Shown: positions 17,466 to 27,227 of the stretch, piece by piece
Position numbering within the stretch: the first letter of the stretch is position 1
Layout of the letters: each line of letters opens with the position of its first letter
NCBI RefSeq assembly: GCF_000516515.1
Contig: NZ_KI911784.1
Span: 2,512,881-2,576,880, forward strand
DNA length: 64,000 nucleotides
Source of the DNA: Chloroflexus sp. Y-396-1
GTDB lineage: Bacteria; Chloroflexota; Chloroflexia; Chloroflexales; Chloroflexaceae
Reading direction: 5' to 3'
Notes under the pieces: generated by a model
Told to the model about the DNA's origin: nothing
Database searches by the model: none
What the model saw: the letters and a program-made list of their open reading frames with translations, nothing else
Position numbers and translations under genes: made by a program

Positions 17466-18433
17466 GTCACCTCCTCATTCTGTTCGTGCCGGTGCATGAC
17501 AATCCACGTCGGCCCGCGTTGAAAACCTAACCGCTGGTTAATATGCCACATTGGTAGATTCGTACTATCGTTATCTGTCCGAATCCCGCTTATTCCCGTT
17601 GCCTTTCCGCAGGCAATGGTCGCCAACTTCAGGGCCAGGGCGATCCCACGGCCACGGTAATCACGTCGGACGGCGGTAAAGCCGACTTCGACATCCGAAT
17701 CATTATCAATCGTTTTCAGCGTACTGATGCCAACAATGTCTCCATCGTGCAACGCCGCAAAACTACCTTCCCACAATATACCATGTTCAGGCTGATAGAA
17801 CTTGCGCCACTGTTCGTATGTTGGAATTGTGATCGGAAAACTTGTCGGCAGATCTCTGGTTGTTTGCCGTTCAAATTCGTATAATTGCTGCCAGAAATGC
17901 TCACCGGTTTCCGCCAGCCGGGCAAAGCTGATAATGTTGATCCCCTGAACCGTCACTCGTTCAATTGCGCCATGAAATGGCTCTGGGTTGAATGAAGCTA
18001 GATCGAGCCGTGATGACCAGACACGTCGGTTTTCGTAAAACTGACGATGACCGGCAAACGTTAATCCGGTGTGCCAGTCTTCACGCACGTTGAGCCAGAT
18101 ATGGTGCGGCTGCAATGGTTGCCATGCGTGCTGAAGCTGATTCCAGAGCGCATTTCCCAGACCACACCGATGATACGCAGGGTGAACACAAAGCTGGATT
18201 GTCAGATGGCGCGGATCGGCACACCAGGTTGGCTGGTAATATTCGGCATATCCGGCAGCCTTCCCATCAAGTTCGCCAACGAAGCGGTAGAGCGGGAGCT
18301 GCGGATTATGTAGCTCATCACGTATTCGCCACTCGACCGCAGATAGCGGAGCATCTGGTGCCAATGCGCTGTAGACTTCTGCCATCACCTGATAATCACT
18401 CTCACCATACTGAAACGGTCGCACAACGATCAT
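17462..18433 (-). CDS. Double-domain GNAT acetyltransferase (paralogue 2)
   Basis: A 323-residue protein with two GNAT folds. The first (about 1-155) has acetyl-CoA binding signals around VHPAYHRCGLGNALW; the second (about 160-318) around VRRDYRGRGIALALK. It transfers an acetyl or acyl group from CoA to an amine, target unknown. It is clearly similar to the gene just upstream (shared layout including RLDL and a C-terminal INxxLGF stretch), so the pair arose by duplication. It overlaps both neighbours by 4 bases. Confidence 0.88.
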   Translation of the reverse strand: MIVVRPFQYGESDYQVMAEVYSALAPDAPLSAVEWRIRDELHNPQLPLYRFVGELDGKAAGYAEYYQPTWCADPRHLTIQLCVHPAYHRCGLGNALWNQLQHAWQPLQPHHIWLNVREDWHTGLTFAGHRQFYENRRVWSSRLDLASFNPEPFHGAIERVTVQGINIISFARLAETGEHFWQQLYEFERQTTRDLPTSFPITIPTYEQWRKFYQPEHGILWEGSFAALHDGDIVGISTLKTIDNDSDVEVGFTAVRRDYRGRGIALALKLATIACGKATGISGIRTDNDSTNLPMWHINQRLGFQRGPTWIVMHRHEQNEEVT

Positions 18434-19416
18434 ACGATACTCACATCCTTCACAAACTCAATCCAGGCTGGTTGCTTCACAAATCCCAGTGCTTCATTGA
18501 TCCGTAACATTGCTTGATTCGTAGTCGCATTGTAGGTACGCACTTCACGATACCCCAACGCTTTGGCAAAAGACAGCGCGTGAACCTTCAGCGCCATCGC
18601 TAAACCACGTTTGCGGTACATCCGGCGCGTTGCCGTCAAACCGGTCATTAATACATATGGATCGGCGCTTTTCCAGAACTGACTCACTGCTGCGATCTCT
18701 TCACCATGAAGGGCCAGAAAATACCCCTCCGGATATAGGGTTGGATTCTCAAACACCGACCGTTCCCAACTCGTAAAATCACTTGGCGTAAATGGCTCTG
18801 ACTGCGGTACGTCAGCACGCATCTCCATCATTGCCGTATACAAACGCTGACGCGCATCTGGAAACCGGGCCAATAACTCGTCTAAGTTGCAAATGGTGAA
18901 GCCTTGATCAACAACCCGATGAATCGCTTCGACAAACAACATTGGGTCGAACAAACGTAAATCAAGTCGTGACTCCCAGGTGCGCATCTCCTCCCGAAAT
19001 CCACGTCGGCTGAGAAAGGTAAGGCTGCGGGGGTAGTCTTCACGACAGTTGGCACGAACCTGCTCCACCTGATACCGCTGCTGTAGATCGGCCATTAAGA
19101 AGTCGTAACAATATTTACCAATCCCTCGTCCCTGCCACTCTGGATGCACTGCAATACTGATAAAAAACTTGCGTGGATGGTACATCCACTGCGGTTGGAA
19201 ATATTCGGCTGCCCCAATAATCGTATCACCTGCCTCTACCAGCCAGCGCCTCTGCACACAATGGGCCGGTCGGGTTGCATCCCAATGCTGTATCTCTTCT
19301 ACAGTGTCATGATCATCGGGAAATACCGCACGAGCAATCGCGACCAGTGCCGTATAATCCTCAAGTGAATGGTCAAATGGGCGTAATCGAACCTCTTGAT
19401 CGACGTTGATCGTCAT
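18430..19416 (-). CDS. Double-domain GNAT acetyltransferase (paralogue 1)
   Basis: A 328-residue protein with two GNAT folds. Acetyl-CoA binding segments are VHPEWQGRGIGKYCYD (first half) and TATRRMYRKRGLAMALKVHA (second half), ending NEALGFVKQPAWIEF. It is the first gene of a minus-strand series with 4-base overlaps: GNAT, GNAT, C45-type enzyme, phosphatase, then the phosphoesterase. Substrate unknown. The MITE-like element begins about 110 bases upstream of its start. Confidence 0.88.
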   Translation of the reverse strand: MTINVDQEVRLRPFDHSLEDYTALVAIARAVFPDDHDTVEEIQHWDATRPAHCVQRRWLVEAGDTIIGAAEYFQPQWMYHPRKFFISIAVHPEWQGRGIGKYCYDFLMADLQQRYQVEQVRANCREDYPRSLTFLSRRGFREEMRTWESRLDLRLFDPMLFVEAIHRVVDQGFTICNLDELLARFPDARQRLYTAMMEMRADVPQSEPFTPSDFTSWERSVFENPTLYPEGYFLALHGEEIAAVSQFWKSADPYVLMTGLTATRRMYRKRGLAMALKVHALSFAKALGYREVRTYNATTNQAMLRINEALGFVKQPAWIEFVKDVSIV

Positions 19417-19529
19417 AGTATCTCCTCACGCAAAGCCATGGTCTGATCGGATTGTATTTTTCTCGCTTCACCATTCCATCAGCCTATTGGCCTAATTCTC
19501 GTCAATACTTGTATGACAATCAATCATTG

Positions 19530-20037
19530 CGCCTGAGAGCCTGATCAAAAACCTGAGCTTCTGGTGAGGCTCGACCGTGGCGCATCTCCATCATGGTTAG
19601 GGAAACGGTAGCGGGCAACGCAGTCGTCTCCTCGATGCGACAGCAACCGGTTTACACCGGTTACAGCGTCGGTGCTGCGGAGCACGCCTGGCGGCCCTCA
19701 CCTTCCCCTGCCCCCCTTCCTCTCCCCGTGGGGGAGAGGAAGGGGGAACTTGGGGCGGGAGAGAAAGAATGCTGGAAACCCCTCACGAAATGGTCGCACA
19801 GATACGGTACGTGCCCAAGATTGCGACAGCAACCGGTTTACACCGGTTACAGCGTCGGTGCTGCGGAGCACGCCTGGCGGCCCTCACCTTCCCCCTGCCC
19901 CCTTCTTCTCCTCCACGGGGAGAGGAAGGGAGAACGTTGGGGCGGGAGAGAAAGAATGCTGGAAACCCCTCACGAAATGGTCGCACAGATATGGTACGTG
20001 CCCAATGAGAAATATGGGTTTTTGATCAGGCTCTGAG
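19530..20037. mobile_element. MITE-like element with internal tandem duplication
   Basis: The ends are inverted repeats of about 21 bases: CTGAGAGCCTGATCAAAAACC at the left and GGTTTTTGATCAGGCTCTGAG at the right, one mismatch. Inside, a 186-base unit is repeated in tandem (starts 19637 and 19823). Each unit holds ACCGGTTTACACCGGTTACAGCG, CTGCGGAGCACGCCTGGCGGCCCTCACC, a GGGAGAGGAAG hairpin and CCTCACGAAATGGTCGCACAG. There is no transposase gene. The element is the inverse of the copy at 14065-14388. Confidence 0.65.
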
Positions 20038-20251
20038 ATCATGCTGAAACATAGCTCTTACCCGGAACGCTGGCCTCTGGCCCGCGTGCTAACATTGGGG
20101 GAGCACGGCTGGTACCCTCATGTTTCCCTGGCCCACCCTCGCCCAACGTGGGAAGGGAAAGAAGGGGGATAACGTCGAAAAGGGATTTTTCAGAAACACT
20201 CTAATATATATCATCTGTCAGGGTTTGACCAAACATTTGAAGGAAAGTCCT

Positions 20252-20935
20252 ATGCCAATCCAGGCCCTCATTTTTGATTTCGATGGTCTCATGGTCGATA
20301 CTGAAACACCGGCTCTGCAAAGCTGGCAAGAGATCTATGCCGAATACGGTGAAACCCTCAGCGTCGATGACTGGGCAGTCACTCTCGGCGCCAACAGAGG
20401 TTTCGATGCGCACGCTCATCTTGTGGCGCTCCTCCGTAAGCGTGATCCACGGCTGGCTGAAGAGGTGGCAGCAGCTAGAGACAACATTCTGGCCCGCAGA
20501 CAAATGCGTAAAGACGTATTAAGTGCGCGCCAATCACTGCTGCCCGGTGTTGCTGAATTGTTAGCTGAAGCACGTGCCAGTGGATTACCATGCGCTGTCG
20601 CCAGCAGTAGCAGCCGACAATGGGTTGAGGGTTGGTTGCAGCGGCTCAATGTACGGTCAGCGTTTGCCGTAGTAGTGACGGCTGACGATGTGATAGCAAC
20701 CAAACCCGCACCTGACCTTTTTCTGACCGCTGCTCAGCGTCTTAACCTGCCGCCATCTGCATGCCTGGTCCTCGAAGACTCGCCTAACGGTATCCGAGCG
20801 GCCCGTGCTGCTGGTTGTCCAGTTGTTGCCATTCCAGGGGCGATTTCCAGCCAGGTTCCACTACCGCCGGCCGATCTCACCCTACCCAGTCTCGATTGTA
20901 TCAATCTGGCTCAATTACGATCAATGTTTGGTTGA
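20252..20935 (+). CDS. HAD-family phosphatase/phosphoglucomutase-like protein
   Basis: A 227-residue HAD hydrolase with the cap type of beta-phosphoglucomutase and sugar phosphatases. Motif I is DFDGLMVDTE (nucleophile Asp9, acid Asp11), motif II is ASSSS, motif III ATKPAPDLF and motif IV LEDSPNGI. It removes or moves a phosphate on a small sugar phosphate. The start is the ATG at 20252 with AAGGAAAG upstream; the frame extends 44 codons upstream into repeat sequence. It stands alone. Confidence 0.9.
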   Translation: MPIQALIFDFDGLMVDTETPALQSWQEIYAEYGETLSVDDWAVTLGANRGFDAHAHLVALLRKRDPRLAEEVAAARDNILARRQMRKDVLSARQSLLPGVAELLAEARASGLPCAVASSSSRQWVEGWLQRLNVRSAFAVVVTADDVIATKPAPDLFLTAAQRLNLPPSACLVLEDSPNGIRAARAAGCPVVAIPGAISSQVPLPPADLTLPSLDCINLAQLRSMFG

Positions 20936-20949
20936 TTTGGTTAAAGGTC

Positions 20950-21179
20950 AATACGGCGCCCCTGGGTGCGCGGGCCTGCGACCCACCAATACGGCGCCCC
21001 TGGGTGCGCGGGCCTGCGGCCCGCCAATACGGCGCCCCTGGGTGCGCGGGCCTGCGACCCGCCAATACGGCGCCCCTGGGTGCGCAGGCCTGCGACCCGC
21101 CAATACGGCGCGCCCTGGGTGCGCGGGCCTGCGACCCGCCAATGCGGCGCTTCCTGGGTGCGCGGGCCTGCGACCCGCG
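20950..21179. repeat. 38-bp tandem repeat, six units
   Basis: Six head-to-tail copies of a 38-39 base unit (AATACGGCGCCCCTGGGTGC then GCGGGCCTGCGACCCGCC) with a few substitutions. Each unit can fold on itself through GCGGGCCTGCGACCCGC. Units have no distinct spacers, so it is a minisatellite and not a CRISPR array. It lies 14 bases after the HAD gene stop. Confidence 0.9.
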
Positions 21180-21182
21180 TAT

Positions 21183-21213
21183 ATAAACAAAGGGCGGTAT
21201 CTTGGGACCGCCC
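21183..21213 (-). terminator. Terminator of the act-cox operon
   Basis: On the minus strand GGGCGGT (21213-21207 side) pairs with ACCGCCC (21198-21192 side) around a 7-8 base loop, then TTTGTTTAT follows. It is about 80 bases beyond the last cox gene. Confidence 0.7.
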
Positions 21214-21295
21214 CTCGTGTAACATATCTCCTTAACCGGCGCAATGCCTGTCTGACCGAATGCGCCGCCCGTCCTTCAAGAAACCAAAGACACTC

Positions 21296-21661
21296 TTACG
21301 GCAATGGTCCGGCTTGCGGCGGCCAGCCACGGGCAACATAATCGCCCATTGTAATGACGAACAAGATAATAAGCCAGACAAATGCACCCACCGCATACAC
21401 CTGCGTGATCCGAGAACTGACCTTTACGTGCATAAAATAAATCACAATCAACGCAGTTTTCGCGACGGCAATACTCATCGCAATTGTGACTGCTAACCAA
21501 CCTGGCATAGAAATCAGATTCTTCTCAACCCACCAGGCAGCGACGGTAAGGACCATGAGGACCATCAGCGCTGCGAAGACCCGATAATAGGTACCTCGCG
21601 AGATATGGGCATGCCCAGCGCTGTGGTGATGAGTAGTATGATGTGCGTGTTTCTCACCCAT
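21296..21661 (-). CDS. coxD: Cytochrome c oxidase subunit IV-like (CoxD)
   Basis: A 121-residue protein with a His-rich cytoplasmic N-terminus (HAHHTTHHHSAGHAH) and three membrane segments, as in the small subunit IV of prokaryotic caa3 oxidases. It likely helps stability and assembly of the oxidase. It is the last gene of the operon, 9 bases after coxC. Confidence 0.82.
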   Translation of the reverse strand: MGEKHAHHTTHHHSAGHAHISRGTYYRVFAALMVLMVLTVAAWWVEKNLISMPGWLAVTIAMSIAVAKTALIVIYFMHVKVSSRITQVYAVGAFVWLIILFVITMGDYVARGWPPQAGPLP

Positions 21662-21670
21662 CGCAACCTC

Positions 21671-22450
21671 CTAAACCAGGTAAAACAGTGGGAAGAGGAA
21701 GACCCAAATGATGTCGATCAAGTGCCAGTAGAGGCCGCCAATCTCTACCGGTGTGTAGTACGTCGGCGAGAACGTATTCCGTAGCGCCATCACCGTGATC
21801 GTACTCATCACCCCCAGACCAATAATCATGTGAATGGCGTGCAGACCGGTCGCGCAAAAGTAGAGGAAGAAGAAGAGCTGATGTCCAGACTGCATCAGAC
21901 CAGTCTTGGCTGCTCCATGTCCATGACCACTGCTCGTTGCCCCATGCTCGCTCGGAAACATGAAGTTTCGGCCCGGCACCAAACACTCGTGACTCTCATG
22001 CAAATCACTGCCGGTAATCCAACTGATTGGATCCTTAGCACCAGCGCAGTGGGCAAACTTCTCGCTATACTCGTAACCCTTAATGAGCAAGAAGGTTAGA
22101 CCCAGTATCATGGTCAACACGAGCATAGTCAGCAAACGCCGCTTGTTTCCCTCCTCGGCTGCATTTACTGCTAGTGCCACCGTCAGCGAGCTTACCAGCA
22201 GCACAACCGTATTCACCGCTGCAAGCGGCGTATTCAGCATTGCTGCCGATTCTTCCCATGCTTCAGGGAAGGCCCAACGGTAGACGATGTAGGCCATGAA
22301 GATACCACCGAACAACATGATTTCGGTGACGAGAAAGGCCCACATGCCTAGCGTGGCTGCTTCTTTCTGCTGCTCTGGTGTCTCGAACTGATGTTGCAGT
22401 TCGGGACCGTGAACATGCACATGTGCCTCTTCGTGAGTAATCGTTGCCAA
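21671..22450 (-). CDS. coxC: Cytochrome c oxidase subunit III
   Basis: A 259-residue membrane protein with five main membrane segments. Family features are MWAFLVTEIMLFGGIF, NTVVLLVSSLTVALAV, FLLIKGYEYSEKF, the LHAIHMIIGLG helix and the C-terminal YWHLIDIIWVFLFPLFYL. A hydrophilic, His/Gly-rich insertion between helices 3 and 4 (about 135-180) is longer than usual. It follows coxA in the operon. Confidence 0.94.
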   Translation of the reverse strand: MATITHEEAHVHVHGPELQHQFETPEQQKEAATLGMWAFLVTEIMLFGGIFMAYIVYRWAFPEAWEESAAMLNTPLAAVNTVVLLVSSLTVALAVNAAEEGNKRRLLTMLVLTMILGLTFLLIKGYEYSEKFAHCAGAKDPISWITGSDLHESHECLVPGRNFMFPSEHGATSSGHGHGAAKTGLMQSGHQLFFFLYFCATGLHAIHMIIGLGVMSTITVMALRNTFSPTYYTPVEIGGLYWHLIDIIWVFLFPLFYLV

Positions 22451-22544
22451 CGCTCTCTCCTCTGCCTTAACCTGTCAATGCCACTGCCGACGACTGTTCA
22501 TCACTTCTGAACCTAACAGCAACCCTGACAATCACGAACCTGCT

Positions 22545-24203
22545 CTAAAGCGGCGAACCCGGTCGCCATGATGCTGCATCACGCTCAGCCGCTTCAGGCG
22601 GGTACGCATACGCCTCTTCGGTTACAATGGGTGTCTTGTCAAAGTTGTGGGTGGGTGGCGGCGATGATGTCTTCCACTCAAGTCCGGTTGCACCCCACGG
22701 ATTATCACCGGCAATACGCCCCTTCCACAATGAGATACCCAGGTAAATCAGCGGCACGATGAACCCAATCGCCAGAATACTCGCCCCAGCAGTGCTCATA
22801 ACGTGCAGAACCTGGAACTCTGGCGGATAGACATGATAGCGCCGCGGCATTCCCAGATAACCGAGAATAAACTGCGGGAAGAAGGTCATATTGAAGCCAA
22901 CAAAAATGATCAAGGCTGCAATACTACCCCACGTCTCGTTGTACATCCGTCCGGTCATCTTCGGCCACCAGAAGTGGATGCCACCCAGGTAAGCCATAAT
23001 CGTACCACCTACCATCACATAGTGGAAGTGCGCTACCACGAAGTACGTATCGGTCACATGCAGGTCAACCGCAGTTACCCCAAGGAAAATGCCGGTCAGA
23101 CCACCGATTACAAACAATCCGATGAAGCCAAGCGCATAAAGCATCGGCGTGCGATAGCTGATCGAACCCTTGTACAGCGTCGCCGTCCAGTTAAAGACTT
23201 TAATCGCCGAAGGAATAGCAACCAGCATCGTGATAAACGAGAAGATCAGCCCCGCGTACACCGACTGGCTACTGACGAACATATGGTGCCCCCACACGAG
23301 GAAGCCCAGGATTGCGATAGCAATACTCGAAAAGGCAATGAATTCGTAGCCAAAGATCCGCTTGCGCGAGAAGGTGCTGATCAACTCGCTAATGACACCC
23401 ATTGCCGGCAAGATCATAATGTAAACTGCCGGATGCGAGTAAAACCAGAACAGGTGTTGGAAGAGCAGCGGATCACCACCGAGGGCCGGATCGTAGATAC
23501 CAACTCCCCACAAGCGCTCAACGATGACCAGCAATAGGGCAATCCCCAACACTGGTGTAGCCAGAATCTGAATGATGCTGGTTGCGTAGTTTGCCCAAAT
23601 GAAGAGTGGCAACCGGAACCAAGTCAACCCTGGCGCCCGCATCTTGTGGATGGTGACGATAAAGTTGAGTCCGGTCAGAATAGAGGAGAAACCCATAATA
23701 AATGCACCGGTTATCGTCATCACCACATTCGAGTTAGAGTACGTTGAACTGAAGGGAGTATAGAAGGTCCAACCGGTGTCTACCCCGCCAAACACAGCAG
23801 CGATCAGGGCAAAAATACCACCGATCATGTAGAGATACCAGCTTAGCAAGTTCAGCCGTGGGAAAGCCAGATCACGAGCGCCGATCATCAACGGCACCAG
23901 AAAGTTCCCCAGTACGGCCGGGATCGACGGGATCAGGAAGAAAAAGACCATGATCACGCCGTGCAACGTAAACGCCCGGTTGTAGACATCGGATGACATC
24001 AGATCGCCCTGCGGCGTAATCAACTCGACCCGCACTAGTGTTGCGGCTAGGCCACCGAGCAGGAAGAAGAAGTTGATCGCCAACAGGTAGAGAATCGCGA
24101 TCCGTTTGTGATCAACGGTCAACAACCACGACTTGAGCCACTCGATAAAAGTGCGTGAGTTATCGCGAATGTAGCTACTCTGTGGAAGTGAAAGCGTAGC
24201 CAT
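22545..24203 (-). CDS. coxA: Cytochrome c oxidase subunit I
   Basis: The catalytic haem-copper subunit, which reduces oxygen to water and pumps protons. The 552-residue product has about 12 membrane helices. Visible ligands include the [10 protein letters not shown] His pair for CuB, the [19 protein letters not shown] stretch with haem-ligand histidines, and the cross-linking region YSHPAVY. That last motif lacks the Glu of XGHPEV and has the YS pair, the mark of type A2 oxidases. It starts 4 bases after coxB ends. Confidence 0.97.
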   Translation of the reverse strand: MATLSLPQSSYIRDNSRTFIEWLKSWLLTVDHKRIAILYLLAINFFFLLGGLAATLVRVELITPQGDLMSSDVYNRAFTLHGVIMVFFFLIPSIPAVLGNFLVPLMIGARDLAFPRLNLLSWYLYMIGGIFALIAAVFGGVDTGWTFYTPFSSTYSNSNVVMTITGAFIMGFSSILTGLNFIVTIHKMRAPGLTWFRLPLFIWANYATSIIQILATPVLGIALLLVIVERLWGVGIYDPALGGDPLLFQHLFWFYSHPAVYIMILPAMGVISELISTFSRKRIFGYEFIAFSSIAIAILGFLVWGHHMFVSSQSVYAGLIFSFITMLVAIPSAIKVFNWTATLYKGSISYRTPMLYALGFIGLFVIGGLTGIFLGVTAVDLHVTDTYFVVAHFHYVMVGGTIMAYLGGIHFWWPKMTGRMYNETWGSIAALIIFVGFNMTFFPQFILGYLGMPRRYHVYPPEFQVLHVMSTAGASILAIGFIVPLIYLGISLWKGRIAGDNPWGATGLEWKTSSPPPTHNFDKTPIVTEEAYAYPPEAAERDAASWRPGSPL

Positions 24204-24207
24204 AGGC

Positions 24208-25200
24208 TTAATTCCCCGTATCTGCTAATGACTTGATATACGCAATCAACTGGTTGAGCTGATCTTCACTGATCTGCCCTTGATACGACGGCATCACCGG
24301 CGCATAGCCGGCAACAATTTTTGCGGTTGGGTTCAGGATCGATTCGCGCAGGTAATTCTCATCGGCGGTCACCGTCGAGCCATCGTTTAGCTTTTGGGTT
24401 GCGCCATACAGACCATTCAAACTTGGCCCTACCCCACCACCTGCCATTGCATGACACCCGGCACAACCGAGGTTGGTGAAGAGCCGGGCGCCAGCCGCAG
24501 CCATTGGATCGCCAGGATTCGCGACCACTGTTGGTCGGCCAGTATCAATTGAACCGTCAGGTAAGATGACCGGCCCAGGTGTTGCCAGCCAACGCTCGTA
24601 ATCGGCCAACGGTAGCGCTACCACACGCCCGATCATCAGCGAGTGCTCGGTACCGCAGTATTCTGCACAGAAGAGATGGTATTCACCGGGCTTCGTCGCT
24701 TGAAACCACATTACCGTATACCGCCCAGGCAGCACGTCTTGCTTCACACGGAATGCCGGTATATAAAAGCTATGGATAACATCTTGCGAAGTCATAATGA
24801 GCTTGACCGGCTGACCAATCGGAACGTGCAGCTCGTTATTCTCGCGCTTCCCATTTGGATGCTGTACATGCCACATCCACTGCTTACCGATGACATAGAC
24901 ATCAAGCGTGCGAGCAGGGGGCGTTCGCATCTGAACGTAGAGAAATGCACCCCAGAAAAAGACCAACATGACCAGAATGAGCGGAATAATGGTCCAAGTC
25001 AGCTCTAATTTTAAGTTGGAATTGACAGGATTGCTTCGATCGGCTTTCTGACTACGATGATAACGGACGATCAGATAGAGAATGACGAACGGTAACACCC
25101 CGGCAAAAATCAGGCTCAGGGCTACCAGAAAGAAGTAGAGTTGGTCAACCTGCGGTGCAAAGGTCGATGCCTGATCAGGAAATAACGGAAAATCGCGCAT
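24208..25200 (-). CDS. coxB: Cytochrome c oxidase subunit II with fused cytochrome c (caa3 type)
   Basis: The 330-residue product has two N-terminal membrane segments (about 18-45 and 68-92), a periplasmic CuA domain with [12 protein letters not shown] (the two Cys, His and Met ligands), and a C-terminal monohaem cytochrome c domain with CAGCH near residue 240. The fused haem makes it a caa3-type oxidase that can take electrons from complex III without a separate soluble cytochrome. It follows the SCO1 gene. Confidence 0.96.
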   Translation of the reverse strand: MRDFPLFPDQASTFAPQVDQLYFFLVALSLIFAGVLPFVILYLIVRYHRSQKADRSNPVNSNLKLELTWTIIPLILVMLVFFWGAFLYVQMRTPPARTLDVYVIGKQWMWHVQHPNGKRENNELHVPIGQPVKLIMTSQDVIHSFYIPAFRVKQDVLPGRYTVMWFQATKPGEYHLFCAEYCGTEHSLMIGRVVALPLADYERWLATPGPVILPDGSIDTGRPTVVANPGDPMAAAGARLFTNLGCAGCHAMAGGGVGPSLNGLYGATQKLNDGSTVTADENYLRESILNPTAKIVAGYAPVMPSYQGQISEDQLNQLIAYIKSLADTGN

Positions 25201-25248
25201 ACGTTCGTCCTGTCCGGGGGCGAATTCCTGCCCCAGTTGCTACTGCCA

Positions 25249-26091
25249 TCAAGCTGGTACCGATTCGCGTGGTGGCGGTTGATGACCGCCAGGTGTCGAG
25301 CGACTCAACGTCACGATGAGCGTAATAATCCCGATAACGGTAAGGACACCAGCAATACGGAGGATAGTCATAATCGCCGGCGTATACTTCCCAGTAACAG
25401 GGTTGTACTGATAACACAGAAGCAGAATTTGATCTATGACGTTACCTACCTTACCAGATGACGCCTCAACAAGACCTAACCGTAAATCGGACACATTAAA
25501 CTCGATCCCAAAGAAGTAGCGAGCAGTTTTTCCTTGCGGCGTCAGCACAACAAAGCCAGCGGCATGGGCATACTGATCAATCGTTTCATCGTAGTAATAT
25601 TTGAACCCAATCGCATCGGCAACCCGCCGAATCTGCTCTTCACTACCGGTTAGGAAATGCCAGCCTTGCTCGGCCCCTGGCCGCGCATAGCGCTGCAAGG
25701 TTAATGTTTTGACATTCGCTGCCATCATCGGCGTTTCAAGTGGATCAATACTGATATTGACCACCTGAAAATCCTGCCCGGCAGTTAGAGTCACTTGTTG
25801 CAGAGCCGCCAACACACCTTCACGCACAAACGAACAGAGCATTGGGCACTCGTAATAGCTCATCACGAGCACTACCGGCTGGCCAGCGGTAAAGAATTGC
25901 CCCAGGCGAACTTCAACACCCCGCTCGTCAATAAAACGGGCATCGAGCGGAACCTGTTCACCCATCCGCTGCTCGAAGGCGACACCCTCAGCCGGATTCG
26001 GCTTACCGCCCTGGGCTAACGCGACCGCAGGCATCCACAACAGAACAGCAAACCAAGCAACGAACGTTATCCAATACCGGCGTTTCATCAC
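25249..26091 (-). CDS. SCO1/SenC copper chaperone
   Basis: Delivers copper to the CuA site of subunit II. The 280-residue product has an N-terminal signal (about 1-26), a thioredoxin-like domain with the copper-binding CPMLC pair, and a conserved His further on (DQYAHAAGFVVLTPQG). Unusually it also has a C-terminal membrane segment (about 245-268). It is placed directly upstream of coxB, the expected partner. Confidence 0.92.
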   Translation of the reverse strand: MMKRRYWITFVAWFAVLLWMPAVALAQGGKPNPAEGVAFEQRMGEQVPLDARFIDERGVEVRLGQFFTAGQPVVLVMSYYECPMLCSFVREGVLAALQQVTLTAGQDFQVVNISIDPLETPMMAANVKTLTLQRYARPGAEQGWHFLTGSEEQIRRVADAIGFKYYYDETIDQYAHAAGFVVLTPQGKTARYFFGIEFNVSDLRLGLVEASSGKVGNVIDQILLLCYQYNPVTGKYTPAIMTILRIAGVLTVIGIITLIVTLSRSTPGGHQPPPRESVPA

Positions 26092-26122
26092 ACCATCTCA
26101 CGATCTAGGAGGATGACATTCA

Positions 26123-26527
26123 TCACTTCACCGCATCAAAACCGTGCTCAAGCAGCAATTCCATTGCACGCTCAATCGGAATATGAGCACGACCGGCTCG
26201 TTCGTTGACCCAGCCATAGCTTTCGAGACGTTCCGTGGCTTCCGCGATAATCCGATCACCTTCGACCCGTGGATTTTGTTCGAGGCGTGGCGCTGGCGGT
26301 AATTGCAATTGTGTCACCTCACTATCTGAAAGTGTGTTACTCGTATCGGTGACTGAACCAGCAGCTACTGCCAGGACTCCTGCCATCAGCACGAAGGCAA
26401 GAAGCAACACCCCGGCTACCATCACCACACCCCAGATAATCGGTTGCGACCGCGCATCGCTAACCTCGTGATTCAACGCCAGACTCTCGGCAGAAGGTCC
26501 TTCACTGTGAACGTGAGCATGACTCAT
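26123..26527 (-). CDS. Small single-span protein of the ACIII/caa3 operon
   Basis: A 134-residue protein with a His-containing N-terminus, one membrane segment (about 31-56), and a periplasmic tail with PPAPRLEQNPRVEG and ERLESYGWVNERAGRAHIP. Similar tails occur in small proteins of SCO/oxidase clusters and in the ActG/ActD-like parts of alternative complex III operons. The exact subunit name is uncertain. It is between actA and SCO1. Confidence 0.7.
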   Translation of the reverse strand: MSHAHVHSEGPSAESLALNHEVSDARSQPIIWGVVMVAGVLLLAFVLMAGVLAVAAGSVTDTSNTLSDSEVTQLQLPPAPRLEQNPRVEGDRIIAEATERLESYGWVNERAGRAHIPIERAMELLLEHGFDAVK

Positions 26528-26540
26528 AGTAACGTCTCCT

Positions 26541-27203
26541 CTAGCGATGGCACACGAAGCAGTTTGTTAAGCGGCCATCGGTGGGAATCTGGTACTCAAT
26601 GACCAATTGCTGCCGTTCGGCCAACGAGAGCGAATTGACATCCCACTCCATATTGAAAACCTCTTCGCGTGGACGAATATGGTCTTCGGGAGCACGATGA
26701 CAACCGAGACACCATCCCATATACAGTGGTTGGGCTTTGGCCGCTAACTGTTGCTGATCGATCCGACCGTGGCACGAACTACAACCAATTCCCTTAGCTA
26801 CATGGATCGAATGGTTAAAATAGACAAAATCAGGTAGGTCGTAAATGCGATTCCAAACTACCGGCTCGCCAGTCTGATAGCTGGTACGAACCACCTCTAG
26901 CAATGGGCTATTTGTCCAGACCTGGGAATGGCAGGACATACAGGTTTCAGTTGCCGGAAAGCCTGCGTGAGCAGCTTTCTCGACTGTAGCGTGACAATAC
27001 CGACAGTCGATCTTCAACTCGCTGACGTGATGCTTATGGCTAAATGGAACCGGCTGTGCTTTGGCCACCCCTACATCAGTATACCATGGCGAGAGGTAGA
27101 AACCGACCATCGCCGCAATCGTCCCTACTATCAGCATTACAAGGCCAAAGAGACTGGCCAGGAAGATCGCATTTGCATTACGCGGAAAGATTTGGGCAGA
27201 CAT
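26541..27203 (-). CDS. actA: Alternative complex III pentahaem cytochrome c (ActA)
   Basis: The 220-residue product has one N-terminal membrane anchor (about 12-36) and five haem-binding motifs: CRYCH, CMSCH, CSSCH, CLGCH and CFVCH. This is the count and layout of ActA, which carries electrons from the iron-sulfur subunit ActB towards the acceptor cytochrome. It sits between the monohaem subunit and the small membrane protein. Confidence 0.93.
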   Translation of the reverse strand: MSAQIFPRNANAIFLASLFGLVMLIVGTIAAMVGFYLSPWYTDVGVAKAQPVPFSHKHHVSELKIDCRYCHATVEKAAHAGFPATETCMSCHSQVWTNSPLLEVVRTSYQTGEPVVWNRIYDLPDFVYFNHSIHVAKGIGCSSCHGRIDQQQLAAKAQPLYMGWCLGCHRAPEDHIRPREEVFNMEWDVNSLSLAERQQLVIEYQIPTDGRLTNCFVCHR

Positions 27204-27227
27204 ACGTCGCGTCTCTCACTCTCTAGC

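Noticed and set aside
20950-21179. CRISPR array or repeat protein
   Set aside because: Contiguous 38-base units without spacers; several overlapping frames are open on both strands, as expected for GC-rich tandem repeats.
22803-23537. 244-residue plus-strand ORF opposite coxA
   Set aside because: Antisense frame of a conserved membrane protein; highly charged, without homology I can recognise.
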